A stretch of 64,000 nucleotides of DNA from Solimonas fluminis (GTDB lineage Bacteria > Pseudomonadota > Gammaproteobacteria > Nevskiales > Nevskiaceae): assembly GCF_002930645.1 (NCBI RefSeq), contig NZ_PSNW01000005.1:248001-312000 (forward strand), read 5' to 3'. The notes beneath the pieces are model-generated. The model ran no database searches. It was not told where the DNA came from and worked only from the letters and a program-made list of their open reading frames with translations. The position numbers and the translations under genes are program-made. Positions 62,216 to 64,000 of the stretch are shown piece after piece; position 1 is the first letter of the stretch; each line of letters starts with the position of its first letter.

Positions 62216-63544
62216 TCAGCCGGGCCTGGGAAGGCGGACAGTAAAGATGCTGCCTCTTCCGGGGCCGGGGCTCGTCGCTTCCACGCTGCCTCCATGGAGA
62301 TCGACCAGGCGCTTCACCAGGTGCAGCCCTATGCCCAGGCCGCCGATGGAGCGGGGCCTGGTGCGATCATCCTGCGAATACATCTCGAAAATATGCGGCA
62401 GGAACTCCGCGGGAATCCCCATGCCTTCATCCCGCACGGCAATCTCCACCGCCATGGGCATGGCCTGGATTTCCAGCCATATGGTGGCCATTTCGTTGCT
62501 GAATTTCGAAGCATTGCCGATGAGATTGGACAGCACCTGGGCCACGCGAGCCGGGTCCACATTCAGGGCAAGGCCTTGATCGAGGCCTGCGATTTCCAGG
62601 CGCTGATGCTTCTGGTCCAGCAATGGCTGGCAGATCTCGATCGCCATCTTCAGGACATCGGCGGCCATGACAGGGCCTTTACGCAATTCCAGCTTTCCCT
62701 GCGTCACTCGCGCGATGTCGAGCAGATCGTTCACGAGCCGGGCGAGAAGATCCTTCTGGCGCCGGATGGCCTGGCGCGCATTGCTCTGTGCTTGCGCATC
62801 CGCACGGCAGCTCTCGAGAACATCCAGTGCCAGCGCCATCGTCCCCAGGGGATTGCGGAGTTCGTGGGCGATGATGGCAAGAAACTCCTCCTTGCGGCGG
62901 TCCGCCTCCCGCAAGGACGCTTCGGCCTCCCGGGCCTGCTGCGCGCTGCGCTGCCGCTCGATCGTGAATGCAAGCTGCCGGGCCACGACAACCCCCAGCG
63001 AGATCTGGTCCTTGCCAAAGCCATGGGGCGCGTCATGGTAGGCCATGAACTTCCCCACGAGCCTGCCTTCGGCCACGAGAGGCATGAAGCAGACGCTCAA
63101 TATGCGCTCATCCAGCACGGCCGACTTCAGCGCTCCGCCAAGATCCGCACTCGCAACGTCGGGGATGTAGACCGGCTGCGGGTTGGGATCGTCCAATCGC
63201 CAGGGGGAGTGGCCCTCCACGGCGGCACGATAGCCATCGCTCAGCCCGTTCCAGGCCACAAAGCGCATGACGCTGTCCTGATCCGAGAGCAGAATGGCAG
63301 CGCGGGAGCAGCCCATCGCGGACATGATGGCTTCCAGCGCCGCCGGGTAGACCTCGCGGATGTTCGAGGCGCGGTAAAGGCGATCGGTGAACCGGAAGAG
63401 AACGGCAGCAGGTCCGTCGGCTACGACGACGGGGTCTTGCCGATCCGAATGTGCCGGGGTCCGTGGCTTGGAGCCCGGCTGCGCGGGGACATAGCCCTCG
63501 CGAGATGCCGGACCTGAAGGTCCGACCTTACGGCCACAATCCAT
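62216..63544 (-). CDS. GAF-domain sensor histidine kinase
   Basis: A 442-residue soluble kinase. Residues about 50-200 form a GAF domain; then come H-box IIAHELRNPLGTM, N-box NLIGNASKFS, G1 DEGMGIP and G2 GGLGIGLHL. No receiver is attached. It lies directly upstream of the hybrid kinase on the same strand, so the two are probably co-transcribed and may share the receiver of the second protein (inference). Confidence 0.88.
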   Translation of the reverse strand: MDCGRKVGPSGPASREGYVPAQPGSKPRTPAHSDRQDPVVVADGPAAVLFRFTDRLYRASNIREVYPAALEAIMSAMGCSRAAILLSDQDSVMRFVAWNGLSDGYRAAVEGHSPWRLDDPNPQPVYIPDVASADLGGALKSAVLDERILSVCFMPLVAEGRLVGKFMAYHDAPHGFGKDQISLGVVVARQLAFTIERQRSAQQAREAEASLREADRRKEEFLAIIAHELRNPLGTMALALDVLESCRADAQAQSNARQAIRRQKDLLARLVNDLLDIARVTQGKLELRKGPVMAADVLKMAIEICQPLLDQKHQRLEIAGLDQGLALNVDPARVAQVLSNLIGNASKFSNEMATIWLEIQAMPMAVEIAVRDEGMGIPAEFLPHIFEMYSQDDRTRPRSIGGLGIGLHLVKRLVDLHGGSVEATSPGPGRGSIFTVRLPRPG

Positions 63545-63792
63545 GTGCCCTCCGCATCTTGTTGATTTCGCCCGGCGGGCGAGTGCTTAACCTACTCGCA
63601 AAGCGGCGGGAAGGGAAATGTGGCGTTTTGCAAGCCACATATCCGGCGTTAGCGTTAGAGCCACCAACGCCCATTCGCCGTCAGGCGCGGAGGGTTCAAG
63701 GCCATCTCCCTGCCGGCTCCGCGCCTCCCGCCTCCGGATGAGAAGCCTCTGCAGAAGCGGTCAGTACCCGGTTCCCGCGGCATTGCCCTTGG
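63545..63792. other. Intergenic region upstream of the GAF kinase
   Basis: No gene, RNA or clear promoter recognised. It is GC-rich with a small CGCCCGG/CGGGCG stem near 63,570. Promoters for the minus-strand kinase pair should lie here. Confidence 0.5.
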
Positions 63793-64000
63793 CTAAGGCG
63801 CAGCGTCGCTCTCGAGCCGCGCCGTGAGGACGCCGGCTTTTCCCTTGCGGCTTATCGCAAGCCGAACCTGCTCGCCGCCCTTTTTCTCGTCGATGATCGC
63901 CAGAAGATCATCAAGCGTTTCGATCGTCCTGCCGTCCACGGCCGTGATGAAGTCGCCCGGGATCAAGCCTCCCTCCGGCTGGAATTGCGATCCGCGCAGG
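63793..64000 (-). CDS. C-terminal PDZ domain of a probable HtrA/DegP-type serine protease (partial)
   Basis: The last 68 residues of a protein that starts right of the window; stop TAG at 63793-63795. The sequence GGLIPGDFITAVDGRTIETLDDLLAIIDEK followed by VRLAISRKGK is a typical PDZ fold of trypsin-like envelope proteases. The catalytic part is out of view, so other PDZ proteins remain possible. Confidence 0.75.
   Translation of the reverse strand, partial: LRGSQFQPEGGLIPGDFITAVDGRTIETLDDLLAIIDEKKGGEQVRLAISRKGKAGVLTARLESDAAP

Noticed and set aside
1..64000. CRISPR array or insertion sequence
   Set aside because: No regularly spaced short direct repeats with unique spacers and no transposase frame with terminal inverted repeats were seen; the only tandem repeat is the tRNA-Phe one, whose units are near-identical throughout.

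Overview
The window is mostly one integrative and conjugative element (ICE) of the ICEclc / PAGI-2 / PFGI-1 family, running from the left edge to about base 54,105. The rest (54,105-64,000) is host chromosome. Overall base composition is GC-rich. The chromosomal order AsmA-like gene, mutY, yggX, tRNA-Phe resembles that of Pseudomonas and other Gammaproteobacteria, so a GC-rich gammaproteobacterium is likely. I cannot name the genus from this.

ICE backbone. Bases 1-5,600 hold the accessory/replication-side block: a DUF3275 C-terminus, a small MGWTF protein, an unknown protein, a DUF6094-type methyltransferase, a small unknown protein and a SNF2-like helicase. Most of these genes follow similar GGGG/CCCC stem-loop leaders. 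Bases 5,799-11,787 hold the first transfer block: PilL lipoprotein, a coiled-coil membrane protein, the PFL_4693 protein, a lytic transglycosylase, the PFL_4695 protein, the TraD coupling protein and the PFL_4697 membrane protein. Bases 26,669-35,167 hold the second: RAQPRD, PFL_4701 to PFL_4705, the VirB4/TraC-like ATPase and a DsbA-like thioredoxin; a radC gene follows. Bases 41,892-46,582 hold the third: PFL_4709, PFL_4710, PFL_4711, a membrane protein and TraG-N. The MobH relaxase (49,071) and the tyrosine integrase (52,013-53,866, minus) close the element. The integrase abuts tRNA-Gly(CCC), whose 3' end is the probable attachment core. The other ICE end lies left of the window.

Cargo. 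(1) A 14.6-kb co-oriented minus-strand operon (11,844-26,445) splits the transfer genes. In order of transcription it encodes an excisionase-like HTH protein, a RapA/SNF2-type helicase, an IetA-like AAA ATPase, an IetS-like subtilase, an AIPR protein, a type III Mod methyltransferase, a type III Res helicase-nuclease and a GHKL ATPase with a C-terminal PD-(D/E)xK nuclease-like domain. This looks like a compound anti-phage system and is the most interesting part of the window. (2) A chromate-resistance operon (36,013-41,563, minus): chrB, chrA, superoxide dismutase (chrC), a DUF1259 protein, a second ChrB-type protein and an MFS transporter. (3) An AbiEi/AbiEii toxin-antitoxin pair beside the relaxase. 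(4) An XRE regulator diverging from a LysR-type protein that has only the effector-binding half.

Chromosome. Upstream of the intact tRNA-Gly lies a broken tRNA-Gly gene interrupted by the 5' part of a group II intron; the exon/intron pairings (IBS1/EBS1, IBS2/EBS2) can be read directly. Then come thiS without an adjacent thiG, an AsmA-like gene, mutY, yggX, and tRNA-Phe followed by 148-bp repeats that duplicate the tRNA 3' end. Two sensor histidine kinases and the PDZ end of a probable HtrA-type protease follow.
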